DNA of 64,000 bases from Anomaloglossus baeobatrachus (Eukaryota > Chordata > Amphibia > Anura > Aromobatidae). The notes below the pieces were generated by a model that saw nothing but the letters and a program-made list of their open reading frames with translations, ran no database searches and was not told the DNA's origin. Shown here piece after piece: positions 45,443-57,080 of the stretch (positions are counted from its first letter, which is position 1; every line of letters begins with the position of its first letter). Location of the stretch: NCBI RefSeq assembly GCF_048569485.1, contig NC_134355.1, forward strand, positions 662,846,215 to 662,910,214, read 5' to 3'. The position numbers and the translations under genes are program-made.

Positions 45443-45616
45443 ATAGGAAACAATGGAAGGCAATCCCAAATACATAAAAACACCTAGTAAACACCCTCAA
45501 AGGTGTCCAAAAGGTGACAAACAACTCACAACACAACACAAACACATGGGAAAGTGACAAGGACATATACTCATGCGAAAACAAAAGAGCTGGACAAGGA
45601 AAAAGAGGAGGCGACA

Positions 45617-46821
45617 TGTGGCGTCCTGGACAAGCCAGGGGCCACAGAGAACAACACCAACACACCCCACACTCCCGGTCAGGCACACCAAAGTCAGACA
45701 AAAACCCTTGTTGCCTTCCTCCAGGGGCTGATGTCCACATCAAGGGGGTGGGCCAGGCGGTTGGCCGCGTCCACCGAGGAGTTCGCAGTCCTGGAGGCGG
45801 GAAAAGAGGACAGTGGAGTTGAGTGAGGGAAGTGAAAGTGAGAGGAAGGAAAGTGGTAAGGGAGCAGACAGAAGTCGGTCCGGGTGTGTGGCCCGGACAG
45901 ATCAGCAAGGTTGGCAGACGGTGGTGACCGTCTGCAGGAGTGGCCTATCGGAGTTTACCGTGGGGACCGTGGACGGGCGGTGGCCCGGCGGTACCGGACC
46001 GGTACGCAAAGAGAAGCCAGCACCATCCGGCAGGGGCTTACGGACCCCGGCAAGGCTAGGAGTCGCCGTGAATTTGCCAAATTCGTTAGCGAAGGGAACC
46101 TCCTGGGTTTCTCAGCAGCCAAGTCCCGACAGAAGGCAACCGTCCAACCGAGAGAGGGAAACACAGTCACCGCCAAGGCTAAAGTTCCCAGGGCCAGAGC
46201 CTGCGGGCAAAAGGGGCTCCTCCAGCACCCATGCAAGCTGGGGAGCGGGTTACCGGTGGGAACCCATTGGAACCGTTACACTACATAGGTGCAGGGAAAG
46301 GCAGTCACCATCAACCTGCCGGGAGAAACAACACCGCAGCCGTCTGTGGGACCTGTCCATCCAGCCGTGTGTTTTACTGAGAACTGTGTCCTCATCATTG
46401 GCTGAGTGAGTACCACCGTGCTGTGCGGCACAGCGCTGCCCCCGCGACCCTGCACCTCATTAGGCCCCGTAACCCGCCTGCCATCCATCCTTACTCCATC
46501 ACCGGGCCCCGGGACAACCAGCCCCCTACCCACGGAGGGGAGAACTAACATCCAGGTTGCTCCCTGTCATCGCTCCCGGGATCCCCCGTCCAGAGCAGCG
46601 GTGGTGTCACCAATATCACCACAAACGTAGGTGGCGTCACGGACAATAACCAAATCCCCACAATCCAATCCCCACCCTTTTCACTCACGGGCGAGGAGCG
46701 CCGCACGAGTCCCCGGGATCCGGCCCACCGCTCGAGCCACCACCGAGCAGCAGCAGCCGCAGCAGCAGCGGCCGGACCCGAGCAGTGGAAGAGCGCAGCG
46801 TCCCCTCTTCCGCCCGCGACA
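45617..46821 (+). repeat. Solo LTR of the A/B family in the hAT element
   Basis: Starts TGTGGCGTCCTGGACAAGCC and ends CCGCCCGCGACA. GACA directly flanks both sides (45613-45616 and 46822-46825). About 1205 bp and well preserved, with the GCCGCTCGAG-like and CAGCAGCAGCCGCAGCAGCA blocks of the family. Confidence 0.9.
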
Positions 46822-46825
46822 GACA

Positions 46826-47480
46826 CAGATATAGGCATGGCACACCCTTCTAAAATCATGTAAAACACCGCAAGGTGACTCCAAGCGGAGTCTCCCTTTT
46901 TTCCAAAAATTGGGCCACACAGACACCCCTTCAGTGGCAGCAGTTGTGCCCCAGTTGTACACTTCACAGGTAGATTTGCATCAAGCACATTCAAAAATAC
47001 GCCATACTTAACCATCCCCAGGATGACACTGGGGTAGGTAGCAAAGTCTTTCCTGATCCCAGCTCTGTTCATCTTGGATCATTTTTAAAAACACAGCAAG
47101 GGTTACTCCAAGCAGAGTCTCCCTTTTTTCCAAAAATTGGGCCACACACACACCCACCCACCCCTTCAGTGGCAGCACTTGTGCCCCAGTTGTACACTTC
47201 ACAGCTAGATTTGCATCAAGCACATTCAAAAATACGCCATACTTAACCATCCCCAGGATGACACTGGGGTAGGTAGCAAAGTCTTTCCTGATCCCAGCTC
47301 TGTTCATCTTGGATCATTTTTAAAAACAATGTAAGCAAGGGTTACTCCAAGCGGAGTCTCCCTTTTTTCCAAAAATTGGGCCACACACACCCCCACCCCT
47401 TCAGTGGCAGCACTTGTGCCCCAGTTGTACACTTCACAGGTACATTTGCATCAAGCACATTCCAAATCCACAAGCATTTA
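46826..47480. repeat. Tandem repeat of about 230-240 bp in the hAT 3' region (three copies)
   Basis: The phrase TCTCCCTTTTTTCCAAAAAT recurs at about 46891, 47118 and 47357, with CACTTCACAGGTA and TTGCATCAAGCACATTC in each copy. Lies just after the transposase gene's end on its coding strand. Confidence 0.88.
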
Positions 47481-48698
47481 CTCTCCCCAGGATGACACAG
47501 GGGTAGTAAATTCCTTGTGGATCCATGACTTGTTCATTTTGATGAATGTCAGTCTTTCCACATTGTCACTGGACAGACGCATGCGCTTATCTGTCAGCAC
47601 ACACCCAGCAGCACTGAAGACACGTTCAGAGACACGCTGGCAGCTGGACACGACAAAATCTCCAAGGCGTAAGTGGAGAGCTCTGGCCATTTTTCAAGAT
47701 TTGAAGCCCAAAATGAGCAAGGCTCCATTTGCAAAGTCATGGCATCGATGTTCATTTGGAGATACTCCTGTATCATCCTCTCCAGCCGCTGACTATGTGT
47801 CAGACTTGTTGTCTCTGGTGGCCTTGCAAAGGAGGGTCTAAAAAAATTATGAAAAGATTCAATAAAATTGCTGTTACTAGCACCAGATACGGTGCTACTG
47901 GTACGGGTAGACTGGTGAAGATGACGAGACCGTCCCATGTTTGTCAAGTTACAACTGGGAGATTCACTCCCTGCACCTGCACGGTTGTTTGGTGGAAAAG
48001 CCGAGCTAAGATCGAGTAACAGCTTTTACTGATACTCCTGCATACTTGCGTCCCTTTCTATGGCTGGAATTATGTCTCAAAATTTTGACCTGTACCGGGG
48101 ATCTAATAGTGTGGCAATCCAGTAGTCATCATCACTTCTAATTTTGACAATACGAGGGTCATGTTGTAGGTAGTGCAACAAGAAGGCACTCATGTGTCTT
48201 GCGCAGCCATGCGGACCAAATCCACGCTGTGTTTGTGGCATAGAGGTGCTAACCGTTCTTTCTTCCTCTGACATCTCCCCCCAACCTCTTTCAACTGAAA
48301 CTTGACCAAGGTCTCCCTCATCCGCTGAGTCTTCCATGTCCATGGACAGTTCATCCTCCATTTCTTCATGTTCTCCTGCACCTTCCTCAACATTTCACTT
48401 GCTACCATGCGCCCTTGTTGATCCCTGTCCCCCATGGTCCCATGCCTGCCGCGTTGGTGATGATGAACGTCTGGACCTTGGTGATGTTGTTGTCTCTTGT
48501 ACATATGAATCCTCCTGTAGTTCCTCCCCTTCCTGTTGTCCCACCCCCTGACTCCGAATAGTGTTTAGCGTGTGCTCCAGCATGTAAATGACTGGAATTG
48601 TCATGCTGATAATAGAGAGAGGTAGTAGAACGGGGCTTTGAAAACCGCGCCAATGATCCCAGAAGTAATCTTGAATTAATGTATTTTTATTAGGCACA

Positions 48699-48740
48699 GG
48701 TCTACGCGTTTCAGGATTCTCAGCTCCCTTCCTCAGGACC
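48699..48740 (-). ncRNA. Type I hammerhead ribozyme candidate
   Basis: The minus strand reads GGUC-CUGAGGA, a 17-nt stem II hairpin opening AGGG and closing UCCU, GAAA, CGCGUA, then GACC. Every element of the hammerhead fits: stem I GGUC/GACC (4 bp), core box CUGANGA, stem II AGGG/UCCU, core box GAAA, a minimal two-pair stem III (A-C/G-U) and a GUA cleavage triplet. Short-stem-III hammerheads are reported from Penelope-like elements. Confidence 0.65.
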
Positions 48741-50027
48741 AGCAAGCACAAGATACATCAAATCTGCAGACGCACATGTGTACAAACCATATATACCCAG
48801 TGAAACATCAAAGAACCGCCCTCAAAAAGAAAAAAACCGGCGGGAAAACACTTCCATAGCTGCATAATATGACGTAATACAATGAAAAACCAAGGAATTT
48901 AAACTGTGTCCATTGAAACAGTATATATGCCATCAAAATTGAATGAACATCGCAATCAATACAAATTTAAAATAAAATTCATAAAACAAATAATTGTGTC
49001 ATTACTGAGTAAAAATAAACATACATATATATGTGTCTCTGTATCAAAGGTTGTCTAAGAAGCCATAACCGTGGTAGAAAGGTATAGAACCCACACTACC
49101 TATGGACATCAGCCTTCATGAAGGACATGAGATGAAAAAGCGATCAGTTCACACAACCAAAGCGACGTGCGGTGAGATTTGTGAAGAAGTATGAAGAGAG
49201 TGGGAAAATCCACAGAAAAAAAGAAATATTGCATAAACAAATAGAGAGTGGTGCGGAAAAAAATCATTAATTAACAAGTCTTAACCCCTTCACCCCCGGC
49301 CACTAAAACACCCTAATGACCGGGCCATTTTTTGCAATTCTGACCAGTGTCACTTTGACAGGTTATAACTCTGGAACGCTTCAACGGATCCTGGCGATTC
49401 TGAGATTGTTTTTCGTGACATATTGTACTTCATGTCAGTGGTAAATTTAAGCCGATATTTTTTGCGTTTATTTGTGAAAATTTAGGAAATTTGGCGAAAA
49501 TTTTGAAAATTTCGCAATTTTCAAACTTTGAAAATGTATGCCCATAAATCTGAGAGATATGTCACAGAAAATAGTTACTAAATAACATTTCCCACTTGTC
49601 TACTTTACATCAGCGCAATTTTCGAAACACATTTTTTTTCCGTTAGGAAGTTAGAAGGGGTCAAAGGTCATCAGCAAATTCTCATTTTTCCAACAAAATT
49701 TACAAAATAATTTTTTTAGGCACCACGTCACATTTGAAGTGACTTTGAGAGGCCGAGGTGACAGAAAATACCCAAAAGTGACCCCCATTCTAAAAACTAC
49801 ACCCCTCACACTGCTCAAAACCACATCCAATAAGTTTATTAACCCTTTAGGTGCTTCACAGGAATCAAAGCAATGTGGAAGGAAAAAATGAAAATTTTAC
49901 TTTTTAACACAAAAATGTTACTTTAGCCATAAAATTTTCATTTTTACAAGGGAGAAAAGAGAAAGTACACAATACAATTTATTGTGCATGTTCTCCTGAG
50001 TACGCTGATACCCCATATGTGGTAAAA

Positions 50028-51245
50028 ATCAATTGTTTGGGCGCACGGCAGAGCTCGGAAGGCAAGGAGCGCCATTTGAATTTTTGAACGCAAAATTAGC
50101 TGCACTCATTAGCGGACGCCATGTCGGGTTTGAAGACCCCCTGAGGTGCCTAACCAATGGAGCTCCCCCACAAGTGACCCCATTTTGGAAACTAGAGCCC
50201 TCAAATAATTGTTCTAGATGTTTGGTGAGCACTTTGAACACCTGGGGGCTTCACAGAAGTTTATAGCGTTGAGCCGTGAAAAGAAAAACATTTTTTTTTA
50301 CAACAAAACGGTTGCTTCAACTAGGTAGCTTTTTTTTTCACAAGGGTAACAGGAAAAAATGCACCATAAAATGTATTGTGCATTTTCTCCTGAATACGCA
50401 GATACCTCATATGTGGTGGAAATCAAATCTTTGGACACACGGCAGTGCTCGGAAGGCAAGGAGCGCCATTTGAATTTTTGAGTGCAAAATTAGCTGCACT
50501 CATTAGCGGACGCCATGTGGGGTATGAAGACCCCCTGAGGTGCCTAAACAATGGAGCTCCCCCACAAGTCACCCCATTTTGGAAACTAGAGCCCTCAAAT
50601 AATTTTTCTAGATGTTTGGTGAGCACTTTGAACACCTGGGGGCTTCACAGAAGTTTATAGTGTTGAGCCGTGAAAAGAAAAAAATTTTTTTTACCACAAA
50701 ACGGTTGCTTCAACTAGGTAGCTTTTTTTTTCACAAGGATATCAGGAAAAAATGCACCATAAAATGTATTGTGCATTTTCTCCTGAGTACGCAGATACCT
50801 CATATGTGGTGGAAAGTAATTGTTTGGGCGCATGGCGGAGTTCAGAAGAGAAGGAGCGCCATTTGACAGCAAAATTGGTTGGAATCATTAGCGGACGCCA
50901 TGTCACGTTTGGAGACCCCCTATGGTGCCTAAACAGTGGAGCTCCCCCACAAGTGACACCATTTTGGAAACTAGAGCCCTCAAATAATTTTTCTAGATGT
51001 TTGGTGAGCACTTTGAACACCTGGGGGCTTCACAGAAGTTTATAGCGTTGAGCCGTGAAAAGAATTTTTTTTTTTTTACCACAAAACGGTTGCTTCAACT
51101 AGGTAGCTTTTTTTTTCACAAGGGTAACAGGAAAAAATGCACCATAAAATGTATTGTGCATTTTCTCCTGAGTACGCAGATACCTCATATGTGGTGGAAA
51201 GTAATTGTTTGAGCGCATGGCGGGGCTCAGAAGAGAAGGAGCGCC
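50028..51245. repeat. Tandem repeat of about 390 bp (three copies)
   Basis: CACCTGGGGGCTTCACAGAAG recurs at about 50240, 50634 and 51019, each followed by an AAACGGTTGCTTCAACTAGG block and ATGTGGTGGAAA. Confidence 0.9.
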
Positions 51246-51344
51246 ATTTGACTTTTCAAACGCACAGACGCAGTGCACTGATCGGCCGCTGCAGGACGCA
51301 CGGTCGGATGCGATAAAAAAAAGCGTCGGGGATACGTAAAAAAA

Positions 51345-52000
51345 AAAGTGACGCCAAAAATTGACCATGGATGCAGATACGTTATGTGCATCCCTGATCA
51401 GCGCTTGGTGGGATGCACGGACGGATGCGATACAAAAAGCGTCGCAAATACGGAAAAAAGTCACGCCAAAAATTGAGCAGGGATGCCGATCAGTTATCTG
51501 CATCCCTAATCAGCGCTCGGCGGGACGCACGGACGGATGTGATACAAAAAGCGTCGTGAATACGGAAAAAAGTCACGCCAAAAACTGAACACGGATGCAG
51601 ATCCGTTATCTGCATCCCTGATCAGCGCTTGGCAGGACGCACGGACGGATGCGATACAAAAAGCGTCGGGGATACGGAAAAAAAAGTCACGCCAAAAATT
51701 GAGCAGGGATGCCGATCCGTTATCTGCATCCCTGATCAGCGCTTGGCGGGACGCACAGACGGATGCGATACAAAAAGCGTCGGGGATACGGAAAAAAAAG
51801 TCACGCCAAAAATTGAGCAGGGATGCCGATCCGTTATCTGCATCCCTGATCAGCGCTTGGCGGGACGCACGGACGGATGCGATACAAAAAGCGTCGGGGA
51901 TACGGAAAAAAAGTCACGCCAAAAATTGAGCAAGGATGCCGATCCGTTATCTGCATCCCTGATCAGCGCTTGGCGGGACGCACGGACGGATGAGGTGTAA
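51345..52000. repeat. Tandem repeat of about 113 bp (six copies)
   Basis: TCACGCCAAAAATTGAGCAG and GATACAAAAAGCGTCG recur at about 113-bp spacing from 51352 to 51990. Copies are very alike. Confidence 0.92.
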
Positions 52001-52199
52001 AAATGGACAGGGGATACGGAAAAAAAAAAAAAGTTATACTCACAGTACCCAGAGGACTAGCAGGAGGATCACTGACCAGAAGAGCTGCAGAGGAACAGAT
52101 GGCAGAGAGATGGACAGCTTTACAGGAGCAGCAGGCAGATCAGCAGAATGCCCAGGAAGGACCCAGCGATGGACGCAGATGTGATCAGGCCGGTGAAGA

Positions 52200-52440
52200 C
52201 AGGTAAGAGGACGTCGGGGGAGAGCAGAGGGGGAGAGGGGGGGGTGAGAGCAGAGGAAGGGTTGAGAGCAGAGGGGGGGGGAGCAGAGGGGGAGGGGGTA
52301 GAGCAGAGGGGGAGACCGGAGAGGGAGCTGCAGAAGCAGAACAGAGATAATGGGGGAGGCAGTCAGATCGCGGGGGGAGCAGATCGGGATGTCGGGGGGG
52401 GGTTGGGGGGAGCAGATCGCGGGGGGGGCACGGCAGGGGC
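52200..52440 (+). repeat. G-rich purine tract
   Basis: Runs of 4-9 G separated by AGAGCAGA and similar purine spacers; able in principle to form G-quadruplexes. Confidence 0.85.
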
Positions 52441-55026
52441 TATCACGGCAGCGTGCAGGGGCACCACGGGAGCGCGCACGGGCTGGCTGCAAAGTGAGCA
52501 CAGTACTCACGTGCAGCAGCAGCGGTGACCTCAGCTACGGCGGCGGCGGCAGCAGCAGCGGTGGCATGGTACCACAAGTACCAGCCACTGCACGCTGCAG
52601 ACATGTTGGGGGTAGGCTCGCAGGCCAGCACAGGCCTGGGGAGGGCGGCCACCGGCAGATCAGACCGCCCCACTGCACACTGATTGGAGCGATTGCGCGT
52701 CATAGCATGATCGCTCCAATCAGTGCTGCAGGGGCTGGGGGCGACATGTTTGAGGTCCACCTATGATATGCTGCAGCAGCTGCGGCATCTCATAGCTGGA
52801 TCTCACAGGATCGCACTAATTCGGGCATTATTTTTGCCGAAATTAGTGCGATCGATGTGGTTGGCGGTTCAGATTTGAACAGCCAATCACATCGATCGTC
52901 GATAGGGGGTGGCGATGCCGCCCCCCCTGGGGTCAAGCAAAGGTCCCCTGCTGTAAGAAACAGCAGGGGACATCATTTGAAAGCCGTTGCTATGGCCACG
53001 GCAATCAAATGAAGTTTAGGCCGTAAAATTACGTCCCTGGTCGTTAAGTCACGTTAAAATAGGACGTAATTTTACGGCCCGCGGTCGTGAAGGGGTTAAT
53101 GAACCTGTCCAATTGGAGAAAAAAATGGTATGAAAAATCCTGGACAAAAAAGTACAGGCAAAATAATCCCAAAAAATAATGTATACTTCAATAATTATAA
53201 GAATAAATATATACATATAAAAAAATGGCATTGTCAGCGCTAAACATATTCGTCGCCCAGTCGAAACTGTGCAGAAGGGTGCATAGGTCCTTGATCTAAG
53301 ACCACTCCATCAGGGTGATCTTCCCCACCTCTGCATCTCGTTGGCCCAGGCTATACGTCATGACGTATTGCACTAGGGCTCGGCGGTGCTGCCACAGTCG
53401 CTGTAACATGTGGAGAGTCGAATTCCAGGGTGTCGGCACATCGCATTTCAGGCGATGAACCGGCAGGCCAAAAGACTTCTGGAGCGATGCAAGTCGCTCA
53501 GCAGCGGTGGTTGAACGGCAGAAGTGAGCAGACAGTTTTCGTGCCCTGTTCAGAAGGCCATCTAGGCTGCGATAGTGTGTTAAAAATTGCTGGACAACAA
53601 GGTTCAACACGTGAGCCATACAAGGCACGTGTGTCACCTTGCCCAGGCGAAGGGCCGCACCCAGGTTTGCAGCATTGTCGCACATGGCCTTACCAGGCTG
53701 AAGGTTGAGTGGAGACAACCATTTACCAAACTCAGTCTCCAGAGCTGCCCACAACTCAGCCGCTGTGTGACTCTTATTTCCAAGACATTTGAAGCTAAAG
53801 ACCGCCTGATGCCGTTGCGCTCTGCTGCCAGCATAGTAATGAGGGGTGCGTGATTCCTTCTGTGCAGTTAGAACGCTGGTGGCCTGACCAGGCAGGCTTG
53901 GGGCGGAGGTGGAGGACCCAGACGAGGTGGAGGAGGCAGAAGCAGTGGCGGAACTTGGACAGACAGAGGACTGACACACAAGTCATGGGGACAACAAGAC
54001 TTGTGCAGCAGACCCTTCACCATCTATCACCATAGTTACCCAGTGCCCAGTCAGCGACATGTAACGTCCCTGTCCATGCTTACTGGTCCAAGTATCGGTG
54101 GTGAAATGCACCCGTTCACACACAGAGTTTCTCAAGGAAGCGGTGATGTTGTGTGCGACATGCTGGTGTAGCGCAGGCACACCTTTCTTAGAGAAGTAGT
54201 GGTGACTGGGCATCTGGTACTGGGGCACAGGGACAGACATAAGGTCTCTAAAATCCTGTGTGTCCACCAGGCAGAAAGGAAGCATTTCGGTAGCCAAGAG
54301 CTTACAAAGGGATAAAGTCAACCTCTTAGCTTTGTCATGGGTCGCAGGAAATGGCCCTTTATTTGTCCACATCTGAGGGACAGAGATCTGGCTGCTGTGT
54401 GTAGACGGTGTTGAGTAGGGTGTCCCTGGAAAAATGCAGGTTTGTGAGAAAAGTGCAGGCGTAGACATGATTTTGCCTTCATCCAACGTTGATGCTATCG
54501 ATGTCTGAGAGAGCTGTACACACGCACTTTTTTCCCCTTCCAAACCAACTGACGACCTACCAAGCAAACTGCGTGTTGCAGTTACAGTGGTGGAAGTTGT
54601 GCGTGGAAAACCAGGTGTGACAGCTGTCCCCACAGTCCTAGAAGATGAAGAGCGCGCGGATGCACTGGAAGGGGCAGGCGGTGGATGGTTCGCTCCGCTA
54701 GGCCGCATTGCAGCACGGTGAGCTTCCCACTGGGACATATGATATTTATTTATGTGACGATTCATGGAAGAAGTTGTCAAACTGCTGAGGTTTTGCCCTC
54801 TACTTACAGAATCATGACAAATTTTACAGATCACATAATTTGAGCGATCTTTTGCTATGTCAAAAAAGGACCAGGCTAGGCAAGGCTTAGAGGGCATGCG
54901 ACCTGCTGATCCACCCCGACTAGTGCTCAGAGGCAGAGTGGTGGCTGAGGATGCAGTCGTAGACGTGCTACCAGTGCTCCGACTCTGTCCAGGAAGGCGC
55001 AAGGTAACTTCGTCGTCAGTTGCATC

Positions 55027-56134
55027 TGTCGCGGGCGGAGGAGGGGACGCTGCGCTCACCCACTGCTCGGGTCCGGCTGCTGCTGCGGCTGCTGCTCGGT
55101 GGTGGCTCGAGCGGTGGGCCGGATCCCGGGGACTCGAGCGGCGTTCCTCGCCCGTGAGTGAAAGGGGGTGGTTTGGTTTAGGGATATTGTCTGTGACGCC
55201 ACCCATGGTTGTGGTGAGATTGGTGCCACCGCTGCTCTGGACGGGGGATCCCGGGAGCGATGACAGGGAGCAGCTTGGATGTTGGTTCTCCCCTCCGTGG
55301 GTAGGGGTTTGGTTGTCCCGGGGCCCGGTGAGGGGTTGGGTAGGAATGGCAGGCGGGTTACGGGGCCTGGTGAGGTGCAGGGTCGCGGGGGCAGCGCTGT
55401 GCCGCACGGCACGGTGGTACTCACTCAGCCAATGATGAATGCAAAGTCTCCGGTAAAACAAACGGCTGGATGGACGGGTCCCACAGACAGCCGCGGTGTT
55501 TCTCCTCCCGGCAGGTTGATGGTGACTGCCTTTCTCTGCACCTGTGTTGTGTGACGGTCCCAATGGCTTCCCATCGGTAACCCGCTCCCCAGCTTGGGTG
55601 GATGCTGAGGGAGCCCCTTTTGCCTGCAGGCTCTGGCCCTGGGAACTGTAGCCTTGGCGGTGACTGTGTTTCCCTTTTCAGTTTGAGCTGTCGCCTTCAA
55701 TGCCTTGTCGGGGTCCGTAAGCCCTCCCGGATGGTGCTGGCCTTTCTTTGCTCTCCGATCCGGTACCGCCGGGCCATCGCCCGTCCACGGTCCTTACGGT
55801 TTGCTCCAATAGGCCTCTCCTGCAGACGGTCACCACCGTCTGCCAACCTTGCTGTTCCGTCCGGGCCACACACCCGGACCACCTTCAGACTGCTCCACTA
55901 CCACTTTACTTCCTCTCACTTTCACTACTCAACTCAGAACTCCTTCCTTTTCCCGCCTCCAGGACTGTGAACTCCTCGGTGGGCGGGACCAACCACCTGG
56001 CCCACCCCCTGGTGTGGACATCAGCCCCTGGAGGAAGGCAACAAGGATTTTGTGTTTGGCTTCGGTGTGCCTAACCGGGGTGTGGGGTGTGTTGGTGTAG
56101 TTTTGTGACGACCTGGCTTGTCCAGGGCGCCACA
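55027..56134 (-). repeat. Solo LTR of the A/B family, minus orientation
   Basis: On the minus strand it starts TGTGGCGCCCTGGAC and ends CCGCCCGCGACA. CATC directly flanks both sides (55023-55026 and 56135-56138). It interrupts the hAT transposase gene between the acidic N-terminal part and the BED finger without shifting the register of the flanks. Confidence 0.9.
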
Positions 56135-57080
56135 CATCCTCCTCCACTACCTCTGTTGACCTCCTCGAGTGCCTGACTGTGGGTTGTCAGTAGGTGGGAT
56201 CTAGAACTTCCTCATCAATTGTTGTGTTTGCACTCCCCTCACCCTCAGACCGAGCCTCTTCTTGCCCTGACAGAATATTTAAGTTGTCATCCCAATCTGG
56301 TATCTGCGTCTCATTGTCATCAGTATGTTCCTCATTGTCTATAACAACAGGTGTTACAGTTTGTGAAAAAGGGTCAACATTATGCTCAGAAACTTGGTCC
56401 TCACGGCCTGAATCAGAGTCACAAAGGTTCTGGGCATCACTGCAGACCATTTCCTGGTGTGTACTCACTGTAGCTTGGGAGCAGACCTCTGATTCCCAGG
56501 CTATAGTGTGACTGAACAGCTCTGCAGACTCAGCCATCTCAGTTCCACCATACTGTGCAGGGTGGATGGAGACTTCAGAGTTGGGAGAAAGCAAGTGTGA
56601 TTGGGCTGACAACTCAGAGGACTGGTGTTTTTTGGATGCGGTAGTTGAGGTGGCGGAGAGGGCACTTGTTGGACCACTTGAGATCCATTCAAGCATTTTC
56701 CTTTTTTGGCCATCATCTACCTTTGTTCCAGTTGTTTGTGTCCGTAAAAAAGGGAGCACATCGGATTGTCCACGGTAAGTAGTAGACATCATATTTTTGC
56801 TGGAAGATGGTCTATCTTCAGCAGATGTTAATGGAGCTTTGCCACCTTCCCCACGGACAAACCCTTTTCTTCCTTTTCCAACACGCCTCTTCCCCTTTCC
56901 ACCAGCATCTGTCATTTTGCCACTCATTTTGATTGCGACAAGATTGTGCACTTAAAATGTGGTAGTAAAAATTGAGAGGTGGTGTAGATTGCAGCGGTGG
57001 TCTATCTTTATTAACAGCAGAATAAACAACAATAACTATCCCTGACAATGCAACTACGGCCCTTAAACTGGCAGCATAGT

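Larger units (their letters stand above)
49281..53099. mobile_element. 3.8-kb nonautonomous TTAA element
   Basis: Starts TTAACCCCTTCACCCCCGGCC and ends CGCGGTCGTGAAGGGGTTAA; TTAA at both edges. No transposase. The interior is built of tandem arrays (50028-51245 and 51345-52000), a G-rich purine tract (52200-52440) and several small palindromes (GATTGGAGCGATTGCG/ATGATCGCTCCAATC near 52700). The small frames in the arrays are repeat artefacts. Confidence 0.75.
48604..53229 (-). mobile_element. Penelope-like remnant inserted in the hAT, itself carrying a TTAA element
   Basis: ATTGTCA lies on both sides (48597-48603 and 53230-53236), a likely 7-bp target duplication within the transposase gene. 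The sequence holds a hammerhead motif near one end (48699-48740) followed by AATAAAAATACATT on the minus strand, and AT-rich DNA. I see no reverse transcriptase, so Penelope-like is inferred from the ribozyme. The bulk of its length is the TTAA element at 49281-53099. Confidence 0.5.
47478..56951 (-). pseudogene. hAT transposase, BED-finger type, decayed and interrupted
   Basis: Read on the minus strand. An acidic N-terminal region of 254 codons (56951-56187) begins with a basic KGKRRVGKGRKGF patch. A TGA follows, and the frame then runs in register through the site of the solo LTR. Next is a BED zinc finger (CKICHDSV...HINKYH, about 54.86-54.76 kb), then TTDTWTS, the first catalytic Asp. After one in-frame TGA at 53980 come CDNAANLGAAL, with the second Asp, and PCMAHVLNLVVQQ. 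The Penelope-like block interrupts at 53229. Beyond it are IPVIYMLEHTLN, ATLLDPRYRSKF, and the C-terminal dimerisation region (WPELSTYALEILSCPAAS, then SERVFSAAG in another frame). hAT transposases cut and paste DNA through the inverted repeats; this copy cannot. Confidence 0.87.

Noticed and set aside
50033-51212. Conserved small peptides (FWKLEPSNN..., LVSTLNTWGLH)
   Set aside because: Present in three tandem copies because the DNA is repeated; no gene structure or known domain.
52040-52766. Gly/Arg-rich open frames
   Set aside because: Produced by the G-rich purine tract and a CGG/CAG triplet-rich stretch in the TTAA element.
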